Shown here: in pieces, positions 1 to 9,961 of the stretch
How positions within the stretch are numbered: the stretch's first letter is position 1
Layout of the letters: every line of letters starts with the position of its first letter
Source of the DNA: Oreohelix idahoensis
Taxonomy: Eukaryota; Mollusca; Gastropoda; Stylommatophora; Oreohelicidae
Assembly: GCA_024509875.1 (NCBI GenBank)
Contig: JAMPIV010010592.1
Location: forward strand, 1 to 64,000
DNA: 64,000 bases
Direction of reading: 5' to 3'
Translations under genes and position numbers: made by a program
Notes under the pieces: generated by a model
Databases searched by the model: none
The model's input: only the letters and a program-made list of their open reading frames with translations
Told to the model about the DNA's origin: nothing

Positions 1-174
1 AGGTGCCAAATCTGGAGGTTCTCCTAGAATAAAGGTTAGTCAGCAACACAGACTCCTTCCGGCTGTCTCTGTTGCATCATATGCCTCCCTGCGAGAGGAC
101 CTTCCCCTGTCTTAGATGGCTGTGTTTTATTTTCCTTAATTGACTTGTCCATGTATGTTAAGTTTTTTTGGTTT

Positions 175-311
175 AAGTTTGTTTACAGGATGGGGTAACC
201 AGCCCCATGCCCAACACTCGTTAGTCACTTTCTACCACATGCATGGTAGGGAACAGTGTTACTATTCTTTGCTCCCCTTTCAAGCCCTGGTAACACACAG
301 GTGCCTTTTCT
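175..311 (-). repeat. SINE fragment, GAA-tail family (5' half)
   Basis: This stretch matches, by eye and with scattered differences, the distal part of the complete SINE at 45721-46061. Shared landmarks are the GATGGGGTAA/CAGCCCCATGCCCAAC block and the ACAGTGTTACTATTCTTTGC block. It is in the same orientation as that copy. No GAA tail or target duplication is visible here, so it is a partial copy. It lies immediately upstream of an L-A LINE. Confidence 0.65.
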
Positions 312-362
312 CTTTCATCACTTGGAAATCTATCAAATTATCTCATGTGACATACATGTAAT

Positions 363-1815
363 TACACCTATGCTTGTCCCAAGCCCGGCTTAAAAAGGAG
401 GAGTGTGGCCTGCATGGAGAGTGTAAGGAGGCACCCCCTCTATTATGCAAAGGCACAACAGGCCAATCACCTGTTTGTCTAAGAACCTGATTACAAGTAA
501 TACAACAGAACAGAGAAAATTAGACTGACCTTAAAAGCAACAAATTGAAACAGCCTAAGACTTATGGATCATAGGATATAAGGAATGTTAATGGGAAGGA
601 AGAGGAGCTGGTGGAGGAGATGAGGAAAACAAAATTAGAAAGCATGGCTCTGATGGAAATGAAGAAAAAGGGACATGAGTTATGAATCTCATTAGTGACA
701 CGCTGCTCTGCAGTGGAGTCCCCACATTAAAAAATAATAAAGGGGCGTGAGTTGTATTGTGACTAGAAAACAACAGGATACCATCAAGAGATGGACATTT
801 GTCTCAGAACGCATTATAGTGCTAAAGCTAACAGGAGAAACCGTAATCAACCTTGTCATTGTGTATGAGTCAAATTAAGATGAGCCAGCAGAAGTCAAAA
901 AGGAATTCTTTGAGCTACTTCAAAAGACAGTGGATTACTGTCTGGATGAAATTATCCTGCTTGGAGATTTCAATGCCAGAGTTGGAAATGACCATGTCAG
1001 ATGAGGTGGAGTTATGGTATGGTATGGAGAAGATACACTAAATGACAATGGAAATCAACTACTTAGATTATGCACTGAGCAAAACCTGATTATTACAAAC
1101 ACAAAGCTGCCGCATAATCGCATACATGCATACACCAAATATGAACCAACAAAGAATGAGAAATCAGTGATTGACTATGCTTTTGTTAGGAAGAGCTCAT
1201 TCTAGTATGTGCGGGATACTAGAGTCTGGATAGGGCCAGATATAGGAAGTGATCACTATATACTGACAATTAAAAGAACAACTGAAAGAGTTTCTCAACC
1301 TAGACAATGGCTACCCTCCTGCAAGAAACTAAGTAAATGAACAGGAGAGCTGAGCATTAAGACCTTCAAGTTAAGAGAACTAGAAATTAGGACCAGCTAT
1401 CAGGGGCTTATTGCTACAGCAGTGAGAAACATTGAAGACCAGTCAAGAAAATTGAAGTACTCAAGACCTTACCTTCACACTCAGACAGCTGAGTAAAAAG
1501 GCTGTTAAGTATAAAGGTGAGATGCATCTTTGTTTCTTGGATCTGAAAAATGTGTTTGACAAGGTCCCCTGGAGCAAACTTTGGGATTACTTGGCAAAGC
1601 TAAACATCCCAGCATCTCTGATACATGCTGTACAGAGAATCTACATGTCTTGCAGAAATTATGTAAGGACAACAAGCCATAGCTCAGAAGAGTTCAGGAC
1701 CACCACTAGTGAAAGATGGGGTGATATTACATCATATTTTCTTTTCATACACCTCATGGACGATGTCATCAAAGCATATAAAGAAATTACAAGAAAGTAT
1801 TCAGAATTGATACCT
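363..1815 (+). mobile_element. L-A (RTE-like) LINE, decayed, internal deletion
   Basis: The copy aligns with the nearly complete L-A element at 60213-63380, including the 5' leader (AAAGGCACAACAGGCCAATC) at about 450. Endonuclease remnants are readable at 840-1290: [17 protein letters not shown]-type, and GSDHY near 1249. About 400 codons are then missing around 1440. The reverse transcriptase fingers/palm resumes at 1522-1790 (FLDLKNVFDKVPW, RRNYVRT) and stops before the YADD-type box. Stops occur at about 1000, 1203, 1337 and in the palm region. The frame has degenerated and no protein is expected. The 5' end is close to 363, so this is a full-length insertion that later lost its middle and 3' end. 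Confidence 0.8.
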
Positions 1816-1960
1816 CAAATCAATTAGAAAAAATAATTTCCAGGAATGGTAGAAATATAGAAGGTTATAGGGAATGACAGTCAATTAGTGTTGAAAGGGT
1901 CAACACTGCAAGCACGTGCGGGGCTCTGGGACTGACACAAGGGTCAAGGTTGGTACAAAG

Positions 1961-2118
1961 AGCTGTCTCCCTGGCCAAACATCTAGTGCTGGGTGCCTCT
2001 AAATCCAAGCATCTGTATGTCCCCAACTGTGATACACAAGCTGTCTCCCTGGCCAAACATCTAGTGCTAGGTGCTTCTAAATCCCAGCATCTGTATGTCC
2101 CCAACTGTGATACACAAG
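1961..2118. repeat. 78-bp tandem duplication
   Basis: A unit starting CTGTCTCCCTGGCCAAACAT occurs at 1963 and again at 2041, a period of exactly 78 bp, with about three mismatches. Because 78 is a multiple of three, the frame at 1950-2267 stays open and would encode two 26-residue repeats. There is no other sign of coding. The flanks 1816-1960 and 2119-2260 hold nothing I recognise. Confidence 0.75.
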
Positions 2119-2261
2119 ATTTGAGGTGCCTGAAATCCTCCTATCCTGGTGGAGCCATGGGAGTATGTACAATGGTTGATGATACCAAAGGCTGTCTCCA
2201 CATACACATAATAAGTGACAATATTTGTAATAATAATAACAATAGTAATGCTACTTTGGAA

Positions 2262-2519
2262 AAATAATTCAAACAATTTAAAAATTAGTAACATTTAATT
2301 AGTTTTTGTTTATCATATACACTAAATGACATTAATGATTTAATTTAGTATTTAATCAATTGCAAAACACAAAAAGAACTTGAATTTAACACAAAACTGA
2401 AAATAAAAAGACAATAAATACCCTAATTATAACTGACAATTAGGTAGAACAGGGTAGACCAAGATGGTGGATGAGCAGAGGCAACGACGGTCAGCTGTTA
2501 CTAGTCCTCTCTGTACCTA
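2262..2519. other. AT-rich spacer, nothing recognised
   Basis: A/T-rich sequence lies between the 78-bp duplication and the next LINE fragment. No open frame, repeat unit or terminal inverted repeat is visible. Confidence 0.5.
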
Positions 2520-3250
2520 CCACCTGCAAAAAACTAAAAAGTATTCAGTGGGGTGCTGGGAGATAAGACAGGTCTGTATTTCAGAGCTGGCATTTGCCAA
2601 TGTTATTGCTCTGATTCCTTAATCAGAGGCACATCTTAAATCCATCCTTAAGTCTAAAAGAAAGTCCTGGAGAAGAGAGGGATTGTCATCAGCATTTCTA
2701 AAACAAAAACCATGGTGATATCATGAGAAGGAATAACACATCAGATTATGCTGGGAGAACAGGTCCTGGAGTAGGTCAACCACTTTAAATACCTCAGAGT
2801 TATCATAGACTGGAAGGGAGGCATCAAAGAAGATTTGGCTGCCCAAAGAGCAGCAGCTGGAAGACTTTTTCAGGCCATAAATCGAGGATTTCTCAGCAAA
2901 AGAGAAGTTGGCAAGAAGACGGGGGGGGGGGGCTGTATACCATTCCACCAATGTCCCAGGCTTGACATATGGATGCGAGTTATGGTCAATGACAAAAACC
3001 CGCAAAAGCCAGATCCAAACCTCTGAAATGAGGCATTTGAGGAACTTGGTTGAAGTGACAAGAAGAGACATGGTTCACAACCAGACGATATATCAAGGCC
3101 TAAAAACCCAGCCCCTGCAGACCCAAGTAGATCAGTCCCAACTACGATGGTTTGGAAGATTGATAGGATAGTATGGCACTCCCTCTTCCAAACCTCTACA
3201 CTCCCTCTTCCAAACCTCTACCCCTCACAGTACAAGTGGAACAACTAAGT
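2520..3250 (+). mobile_element. L-A LINE 3' fragment, decayed
   Basis: This is the C-terminal half of the L-A reverse transcriptase and its 3' end. Readable parts include EELATKKAAAGRLFQAINRGFLSKREVGKK-like text near 2835-2925, YGCELWSMTKT near 2970, and TQVDQSQLRWFGR near 3130. The catalytic FADD box is altered near 2595 (reads FANV). A poly-G run at 2922-2931 disrupts the frame. The end ACTAAGTAAGCAAGTAAG at 3245 is the family's TAAG tail. The 20-bp stretch ACTCCCTCTTCCAAACCTCT is duplicated at 3177 and 3201. Confidence 0.75.
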
Positions 3251-3260
3251 AAGCAAGTAA

Positions 3261-3575
3261 GATATCATGAGAAGGAATAACACATCAGATTATGCTGGGA
3301 GAATAGATCCTAGAGCAGGTCAACCACTTTAAATACCCTGGAGCTGTCATAGTCAAAAGAGAGGCATCAAGGAAGAGTTGGTTACCTGAAGAGCAGCAGC
3401 TGGGAGACTTTTTTCAGCCCAAAATGTGAGGATTCCTCAGCAAAAGAGAAGTTAGCAAGAAGACAAAGATGGCCATAACTGCTCCACCTAAGTTCCAGTC
3501 TTGACTTACAGATGCAAGTCATGGGCAATGACTATAACCCACAAAAGCCAGCTCCAAACCTCAGAAATAAGGAAT
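3261..3575 (+). mobile_element. L-A LINE fragment, local duplicate of the previous copy
   Basis: The segment repeats part of the preceding fragment. Both share private variants absent from the full L-A copy, for example GAGAAGGAATAACACATCAG at 2728 and 3269 where the intact copy has GAGAAGAAAGAAGACATC. That pattern fits a local segmental duplication better than two independent insertions. It decays after about 3575. Confidence 0.65.
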
Positions 3576-3599
3576 GAGAAAGGTGGTCAAACTCTCTTC

Positions 3600-5117
3600 A
3601 AAAGTTATACTTGTATCACTATCAGGTTGAGGTAGGTTTCCACCTTCCTTTGCCAGACTGTCAGTTTATTCATTGCCGGAGTTGTTGCAATGAGATATGA
3701 TTCACTGTACTCATTTGAATCAGTGGCTGAGTTTTTTGAAGTACTGCTCTTAGGTCATCTAGAGCTGCCTTGTTCTGGCTTTTCATTGTTGCAATTATTA
3801 ACTGCGCATCTGTAAAGAAAGCAACTTGTCTGTCAGTACTTTCCTCTATCATTACGACCTCTTCTTCAGTTTTCAAGGATTCTGGTCTAAAGTTGCTTGA
3901 GAATGTTCCTATTTCCACTGGCAGCCTTTTTTGTTTGTGTACCAGTGCTTAAGTTCAGTAACACTCATGCACCTCCATCTTCTGTTGCATTTGTTCCTGA
4001 TCCATCTGTGTAGGCATGGATCCAGGTGTTTCTTGGGTAATGTTTCTGTATGTTTTCTGTGGTTATGGCTCTTCACTCTGTTACAGTCTGGCTCTTCTTT
4101 CTCCCAATACCAAGAATGTTTTCTATCATTTCTAGGAAGTGCTGTTGTTTCCAAGCTGCAAGCTTGTGTGCAGTATAGGTGGATTTAGCTGTTGTCTTCA
4201 ATCTGGGAGCTTGTGTGCAGTATAGGTGGGTTTAGCTGTTGTCTTCAATCTGGGAGCTTGTGTGCAGTATAGGTGGGTTTAGCTGTTGTCTTCAATCTGG
4301 GAGCTTGTGTGCAGTATAGGTGGGTTTAGCTGTTGTCTTCAATCTGGGAGCTTGTGTGCAGTATAGGTGGGTTAAGCTGTTGTCTTCATTCTGGGAGCTT
4401 GTGTGCAGTATAGGTGGGTTTAGCTGTGGTCTTCAATCTGGGAGCTTGTGTGCAGTATAGGTGGGTTTAGCTGTGGTCTTCAATCTGGGAGCTTGTGTGC
4501 AGTATAGGTGGGTTTAGCTGTTGTCTTCAATCTGGGAGCTTGTGTGCAGTATAGGTGGGTTTAGCTGTTGTCTTCAATCTGGGAGCTTGTGTGCAGTATA
4601 GGTGGGTTTAGCTGTTGTCTTCAATCTGGGAGTTTGTGTGCAGTATAGGTGGGTTTAGCTGTTGATATTGCATTTATGGGATCTGCTCTCATTTTTGTTT
4701 TGGCTGATTCTACAAAGCTGCTTCGCTCTAGTCTTCACCTTCTAAGACATTTATTTGTGTGGCACATAGGGTGGTCTAGTAGTCTCTTCTATCCTCCTTT
4801 GGTTGAAGCTATGTAACCTTTCTGAATTCTTTAATAAGTGTTTTCACACCTCCTGTTTTGATTCTCATTGCTTGGTTTAGGATTCTGTTAATTGTATCAA
4901 AGTTTGACTTAGCTGCTGTTGCCTATGCTGCAATGCCATATTCTAGGACTAGTTTCACTCGCCCTGTGTATAGATTCTTAGCACGCTCTGATCTGCACCC
5001 CAAGCTGTTCCAGCAAGTTTTTTTTTTCATGACTGCTATTCTTTGCCATGCCCTTATGCAGTTTCTTTCAATCTGGTTTTTCCAAGTTAAACAATGATCA
5101 AAGGTAATGCCTGAGTA
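3600..5117 (-). mobile_element. L-G LINE (RT C-terminus + RNase H), 3' part, decayed
   Basis: Read on the minus strand from 5117 downward, the sequence gives SGITFDHCLTWKNQIE, then RAKNLYTGRVKLVLEYGIAAYA, the conserved post-palm region of RNase H-bearing LINEs. Further 3' an RNase H-like core is visible at 3670-3918 (FFTDAQLIIATMKSQ...LDDLR). Frames are broken. The region between is occupied by a 47-bp minisatellite. The 5' continuation of the same element (FADDLALW ... NYLGIT) is found at 9576-9890. A Penelope-like insertion appears to have separated the two parts. Confidence 0.7.
4158..4665. repeat. 47-bp minisatellite, about 10.8 copies
   Basis: Units begin at 4158, 4205, 4252, 4299, 4346, 4393, 4440, 4487, 4534, 4581 and 4628. 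The core is GGGAGCTTGTGTGCAGTATA followed by GGTGGGTTTAGCTGTTGTCT. Units are nearly identical, with GTGGTC/GTTGTC as the main polymorphism. The period is not a multiple of three and it lies inside a dead LINE, so it is a non-coding expansion. Confidence 0.95.
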
Positions 5118-5278
5118 TATGAGGAGAACTGTCGTAAGACGGGGGTAAAACGGTAGAATGAAAAAAATTTACAAAAACACACAAATAGTAATACATCTTA
5201 CAAAGAGAAAGGACAAGAAAAACCTACATTGCAAAGACAAGGCCTTCATCAGGGACAGACAAACAAGAGACATGAGGG

Positions 5279-5390
5279 AATCATCATCTCATCTCAACCC
5301 ATAACCCGTCATGGGTCGTAGGGGTGCCATGGTGGAAGCATCAGCAGACAGGGTCCTCCACTGCTCTCTATTCTCAGCAATGCTGAGGAA
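5279..5390 (-). mobile_element. L-C LINE 3' end, short fragment
   Basis: The reverse complement matches the 3' end of the L-C copy at 56115-56817. It encodes the end AEDREQWRTLSADASTMAPL, then TGACGGGTTATGGGTTGAG and a GAT-type tail. It is about 110 bp, 5'-truncated, and sits inside the Penelope-like 3' UTR. Confidence 0.8.
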
Positions 5391-5804
5391 AAAGTGATAA
5401 AAAACATAAATAATATGTCTTGTCACATGTTGGAGCAAAGATGGCTGCCACTAAACCAGAAGTGGACAGTACATTAAAAGTAAAAAATAACATAATGAAA
5501 ACAAGGGCTTTAAAACAGAGTGAGGGAAATTGAAAAAAAAAACAAAAACAATTTGTCTTGTCACAAGTTGGAGCAAAGATGGCTGCCACTAAACTGGAAA
5601 GCGAAAGCGGATTGTACATTAAAAGTAAAAAATAACATAATGAAAACATGGACTTTAAAAACAGAGTGAGGCAAAAGTGATAAAAAATATCAATAAATAA
5701 AAAAACTAAATAAAATAAACATAATAATAAAATATAATAAAAATAAAAAATATATATATATACAAATAAAAATTAATTAATTAATTAATTACATTAATTT
5801 TTAA

Positions 5805-6056
<252 letters not shown>

Positions 6057-6679
6057 TATATATACACATATATATACACACATACATACATTCACATGGT
6101 TCATAGCAAATTTCTTCAAGCATTTACTAGACTTTTTCCAGGTCCAGCACGTGATTTTCAAGGATGGGAAACTCTAATATTTTCTTCATCTAATTTTCTC
6201 AGATATAATTATCACTTTGCTGACCAGCAATCCGAAGCATTACCGTCTCCCATTACCAAGGGTGCTTGCAGATTTCTTTAAAATGAACTTTTTTTTTTTT
6301 TAAATTCATAAAAGATTGAAAAATAGACATCTGTTTCCAGTTTTTAGTGAATTTGTTAAACGTCAGCGCAATAAAATGTTAGTGACATGGATGGTAATGA
6401 ATAAAATAAGCTTGATTGATGTATTGATTTAACGATTAACCCTTTCAGCACCAGTATGACGTACGCAGTAAATCTTTGCAATATTTGTCGCTATGACGTA
6501 CGCCGTACGTCACGGAAGTAGCGCGATTTCTCGTTCCAATTCACCTATAAGACGTACAGCGTACGTCATATTTTAAAAGCATCAGAACTCTTCTGTTTAC
6601 AACCGTATCGGCAATTGCTGGGCATAATCGGATTCAGCATTGAAAAATCTGGCCACTAATAATAAATTCTTTAAGCACC

Positions 6680-6880
6680 AAACACGGCGCATAAGGCAGA
6701 AACCAGTGCTCTCCAGGTTGTTCGTTGTGACGCCACTCCTCTTAGCTCTTGCACATTATTTAGGCCCAACGTTCTTCCTTCTCTTATTATTGTTCTTCTG
6801 AGTGTTTCTTTTGGTCTTCCTTTTTTCCTCTTACCCTCAGGAACCCAAGTGAGCGCCTGTAGTGGTATTCTGTTGTTTTG
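6680..6880 (-). mobile_element. LINE 3' fragment, family not assigned
   Basis: Minus-strand reading gives WVPEGKRKKGRPKETLRRT ... GLNNVQEL ... ASQRTTWRALVSALCA. This is the G(K/R)RxxGRPxxTWRR region near the C-terminus of many animal LINE proteins. It is not close to L-A to L-F by eye. No tail or target duplication was found. Confidence 0.55.
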
Positions 6881-7076
6881 CACTAAGCTTGAAACAAACA
6901 AAATATTTTACTGCTAGCGAATACGGTAGAACTGATAATAGTGATTTTACAAAAGCGAAAGTACAAACATGGACGCTGTCGCACTGCCGAACCATAACAT
7001 TTTGTGGAAAAAAGAGCACGAAAGTTCTTGTTTGAGTTGAATTTATTCAACTTGAATGATTCTGACAACTCTTTTT

Positions 7077-7254
7077 ACTGAGATTCTGGTAATCTTTACC
7101 TTTTGTGCCGTCGAGTATGTTTAATATGTGTATTTTCGTACCATTTAGAGTTAAGGTTGAGGTTAGGTTTAGGGTTACCCTAATTCTAATGCTGACTCAA
7201 TACACATATTATACATATTAGACGGCACTAAATGTAAAGATTACCCAGATTCAG
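7077..7254. mobile_element. palindromic MITE-like element
   Basis: The arms at about 7077-7133 and 7200-7254 are reverse complements with few mismatches. The left arm contains GGTAATCTTTACC and GTGCCGTC; the right arm contains GACGGCAC and GTAAAGATTACC. The loop at about 7140-7199 contains GGTTAGGTTTAGGGTTACCC. No coding capacity and no clear target duplication are seen, so the class is unknown. Confidence 0.65.
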
Positions 7255-7689
7255 AGTTTGTGTGCTCTGGTTCAGAATATACTTTTAATGGGTTTCCTTT
7301 TACGATAAACCGTTTACAGTCAAATTAAATATATGACCCATAAAATTACAATTATCCTGTCGTTCAGGGGAACGAACTAAGCTGAAAATGGTGTTGTCAT
7401 TTGGAATGAAAAACCTGCGGTGGCGAAGGGGTTTTAATCACGTATATCAACATAAAAGGCTAATAAAATTGTTAATAAAATGCAAAAAAAAAACTGTATG
7501 TTTCATGTTTGTCTTTTTTTAATGTATTCTGCATCTGTGGCATCTGACAATGAGCATTTGTAAATGTTTGAGTAGTTAGGAGTCTGAGCTGTTATTTTCA
7601 TTAACTGGGGTTGAAGTTGTAGCTGTAGGCCTCAGCAATCTGGGCAGTACATGCAAGTCTGGCTTCTGTTCCCTGCAGCCTTACACACT

Positions 7690-8935
7690 TTCAGAATCAT
7701 CCTTGAGAGATTAAAAGAGTCCATAGACAAGCAACTGAGTGATGAACAAGCAGGTTTTCGACAAAATAGATTTTGTACCGACCAGATAGCCACATTGAGA
7801 ATAATAGTTGAACAAAGTCTGGAATGGAATTCACCGCTATACATCAGATTCATGGACTATGAAAAGGCATTTGACAGTGTAGACAGAGAATCACTTTGGA
7901 AATTGATGAGGCATTATGGAGTTCCCATGAAGATCATTAACATAATAAAGAAGACCTATGAGGACATGACATGCAAAGTTCTTCATGAAGGACAACTTAC
8001 AGAACTGTTTAGGATGAGAACGGGAGTGAGACAGGGATGCTTCTTGTCTCCATTTTTTTTCTTACTAGCAATAGATTGGGTCATGAAAACATCAACATCA
8101 CACAACAGAAATGGAATCCAGTGGAATCTGACTAAACAGCTTGATGATCTGGATTTTGCAGATGACTTGGCTCTTCTGTCCCATAACCATAATCAGATGC
8201 AAGGGAAAATGAAAAATCTTGATGAGAGGTCACAACAAGTGGGCCTGAAAATACACAGGGAAAAGACAAAGAATATGAGAATAAATGCAAGAAATGATAA
8301 CAAGGTTGAACTTGAAGAAACACCACTAAGATGTAGAATCATACACATATCTCGGAAGTAATATAGACAAAGTTGGAGGGACAGACAGTGAAATCAAAAT
8401 AAGAATACAAAAGGCAAGAGGAGCTTTCATTGCATTGGGAAACATATAGAGAACAAGAGAAATCAAGTCCAACACGAAAATAAGAATCTTCAACTCAAAT
8501 GTCAAGTCAGTCCTATTGTATGGCTCTGAGACATGGAGAACAACAAAAACAACAACCAAAAAGCTACAGACTTTTATAAACGGGTGCTTGCGTAGAATAG
8601 AAGGACTGAAATGGTATGACAAAGTCACAAATGTGGAATTGATGACAAGAACCAGACAAGTGACAGTGGAACAAGAGTTGAGAAAAAGATGCTGGCGATG
8701 GATAGTACACACATCGAGGAAACCTGTTGATAGCATTACAAGGCAGTCCTTGTTCTGGAATCCACAGGGAAAGACAGGCAGAGGTAGACCACAACACACA
8801 TGGAGAAGAGAACTGGAAACAGAGGTAAAAATGATGAGGAAAACATGGAAAGAACTTGAGCGGATGGCACAGGACAGGAAAACTTGGCATGTGTTTGTTG
8901 AAGGCCTATGCTCCTTGGGGAGCTAAAGAGTATTG
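7690..8935 (+). mobile_element. L-D LINE, 5'-truncated, one frame break
   Basis: The reverse transcriptase is open from about 7690 to 8361: DEQAGFRQNR, FMDYEKAFDSVDRESLWK, GVRQGCFLSPFFFLLAIDW, then LDFADDLALLSHN. Catalytic residues D and FADD are present. The frame breaks near 8350 and resumes at 8516-8926 with YGSETWRTTKTTTK, TWRRELETEVKMMRKTWKELE and WHVFVEGL. It closely resembles the L-D copy at 32738-39165. The insertion lies within the Penelope-like block. The endonuclease is missing, as expected after 5' truncation. Confidence 0.85.
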
Positions 8936-9041
8936 ATTGACATATATACATATATACATATAGAATAGGAAGGAAGTCAAGGGTGATCGCAGTCATAGTA
9001 AAAAGTCATATCAAAACTGGGACTAGATAGAAAAAGACGCC

Positions 9042-9569
9042 TCAGACAAAAAAATGCTGGGTATTCAAACTGTGTGGTTTAAGGCAACAAATAAGATGGA
9101 TGAGGCATTGTTTCAGATGAAACCCACTGTTGGCATCCGAGGAACAGGATCTGATGGCTGTCACATGGATGTCAGTGGCACAGTGGTGGTCAGAGCCATT
9201 GAAGTGGATGGCCACAGGTGTGGATTTCAACTGTGAGATGTGGTAGAGGTGTCTGTAGAATCGGTCTCCCAGTTGTGTGCCCATTTGGCTGATGTAAGTA
9301 ATATTGCAACATTTGCATATAACAGCATAAATGACATTGCATGACTCGCATGTGAAGCCATGGGTGATGGTAAACTTGGCCTTAGGGAACAACACTAAAT
9401 GTGTTTGGATTACATACTGACATGTCTTGTATTGTGTTCGGCTACATGGCTGGGTCCCAAAATGGCCATCATTGACGGTTTTCAAATGGCTGTGGTCAAG
9501 GAGGTCCCTAAAACTTTTATCCCCTCTATATGCCAGCAAGGGTGGCTCACTAAACACTTTCCGTGCCAC
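9042..9569 (-). pseudogene. Penelope-like element, GIY-YIG endonuclease region
   Basis: The 175-codon frame covers a linker and a GIY-YIG nuclease: SCNVIYAVICKCCNITYISQ (about residues 78-97), then GDRFYRHL, PVAIHFNG(S)DHH and ending LNTQHFFV. Penelope-like elements with this C-terminal domain nick the target for reverse transcription. The usual YIG reads YIS here, and an arginine-to-methionine type change lies nearby, so activity is doubtful. The reverse transcriptase is absent because of 5' truncation at 9575. This copy lacks the SINE found in the 33.6-kb copy and so serves as its empty site. Confidence 0.85.
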
Positions 9570-9575
9570 TGGGTC

Positions 9576-9890
9576 AGGTAATGCCTAAGTAGTTTATATT
9601 TTCATCCTGGCATAAGTTCTTCCCATTTAGCACTAGTTTGGAGCTCTGTGGTTTATTTGAGAGGGAGAACACTGTATGTTGTTTTCCCTTCATTTATCTT
9701 CATTAGTCATGCTCTGGCCCACACTTCCAGGGATGCCTGGGCTTGTTGCATCTGAATGCTTGCCATTGGGATATACTCTTCAGAGAGCCATAGGGCTAAG
9801 TCATCTGCAAATGAGGCATTGTGTGTTCTTCTTGGACTATTATATGTTATGTCATTTATGTATGCAAGGAACTGTGTAGATTACAGGACT
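9576..9890 (-). mobile_element. L-G LINE, RT palm fragment
   Basis: Minus-strand reading, with frame changes, gives NASFADDLALWLSEEYIPMA, then QASLEVWARAW and KTTYSVLPLK, ending NYLGIT at 9580. The AxDDLAL box is the catalytic palm motif. The next residues of the same protein are found at 5117 and below, on the far side of the Penelope-like block. Confidence 0.7.
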
Positions 9891-9961
9891 TTCTTTCCAT
9901 ACTTTGGCAATTGCTGTCTCCAAATCTACCCAAACCACAACCATATGCTTTTTCCTCATAT

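Larger units (their letters stand above)
6440..7433. mobile_element. possible piggyBac-type non-autonomous element
   Basis: TTAA at 6436-6439 is followed by CCCTTTCAGCACC. At the other end, GGTGGCGAAGGGGTT precedes TTAA at 7434-7437. TTAA flanks and CCC-TTT-type ends are typical of piggyBac elements, but the two ends match only loosely. Near the left end are palindromes built on GACGTAC: TGACGTACG-C-CGTACGTCA at 6494-6512, and GACGTAC-AGC-GTACGTC near 6551. No transposase is visible. A LINE 3' fragment and a palindromic MITE lie inside. Confidence 0.3.

Noticed and set aside
1950..2267. 105-codon frame with two 26-residue repeats
   Set aside because: It arises from a 78-bp tandem duplication in decayed sequence, with no splice or start context and no recognised domain.
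4158..4665. Regular repeats that could suggest a CRISPR array
   Set aside because: Units are directly adjacent with no unique spacers, and the genome is eukaryotic.
7160..7185. Telomere-like TTAGGGTTACCC run
   Set aside because: Only one or two degenerate units, in the loop of a palindromic element; not a telomeric array.
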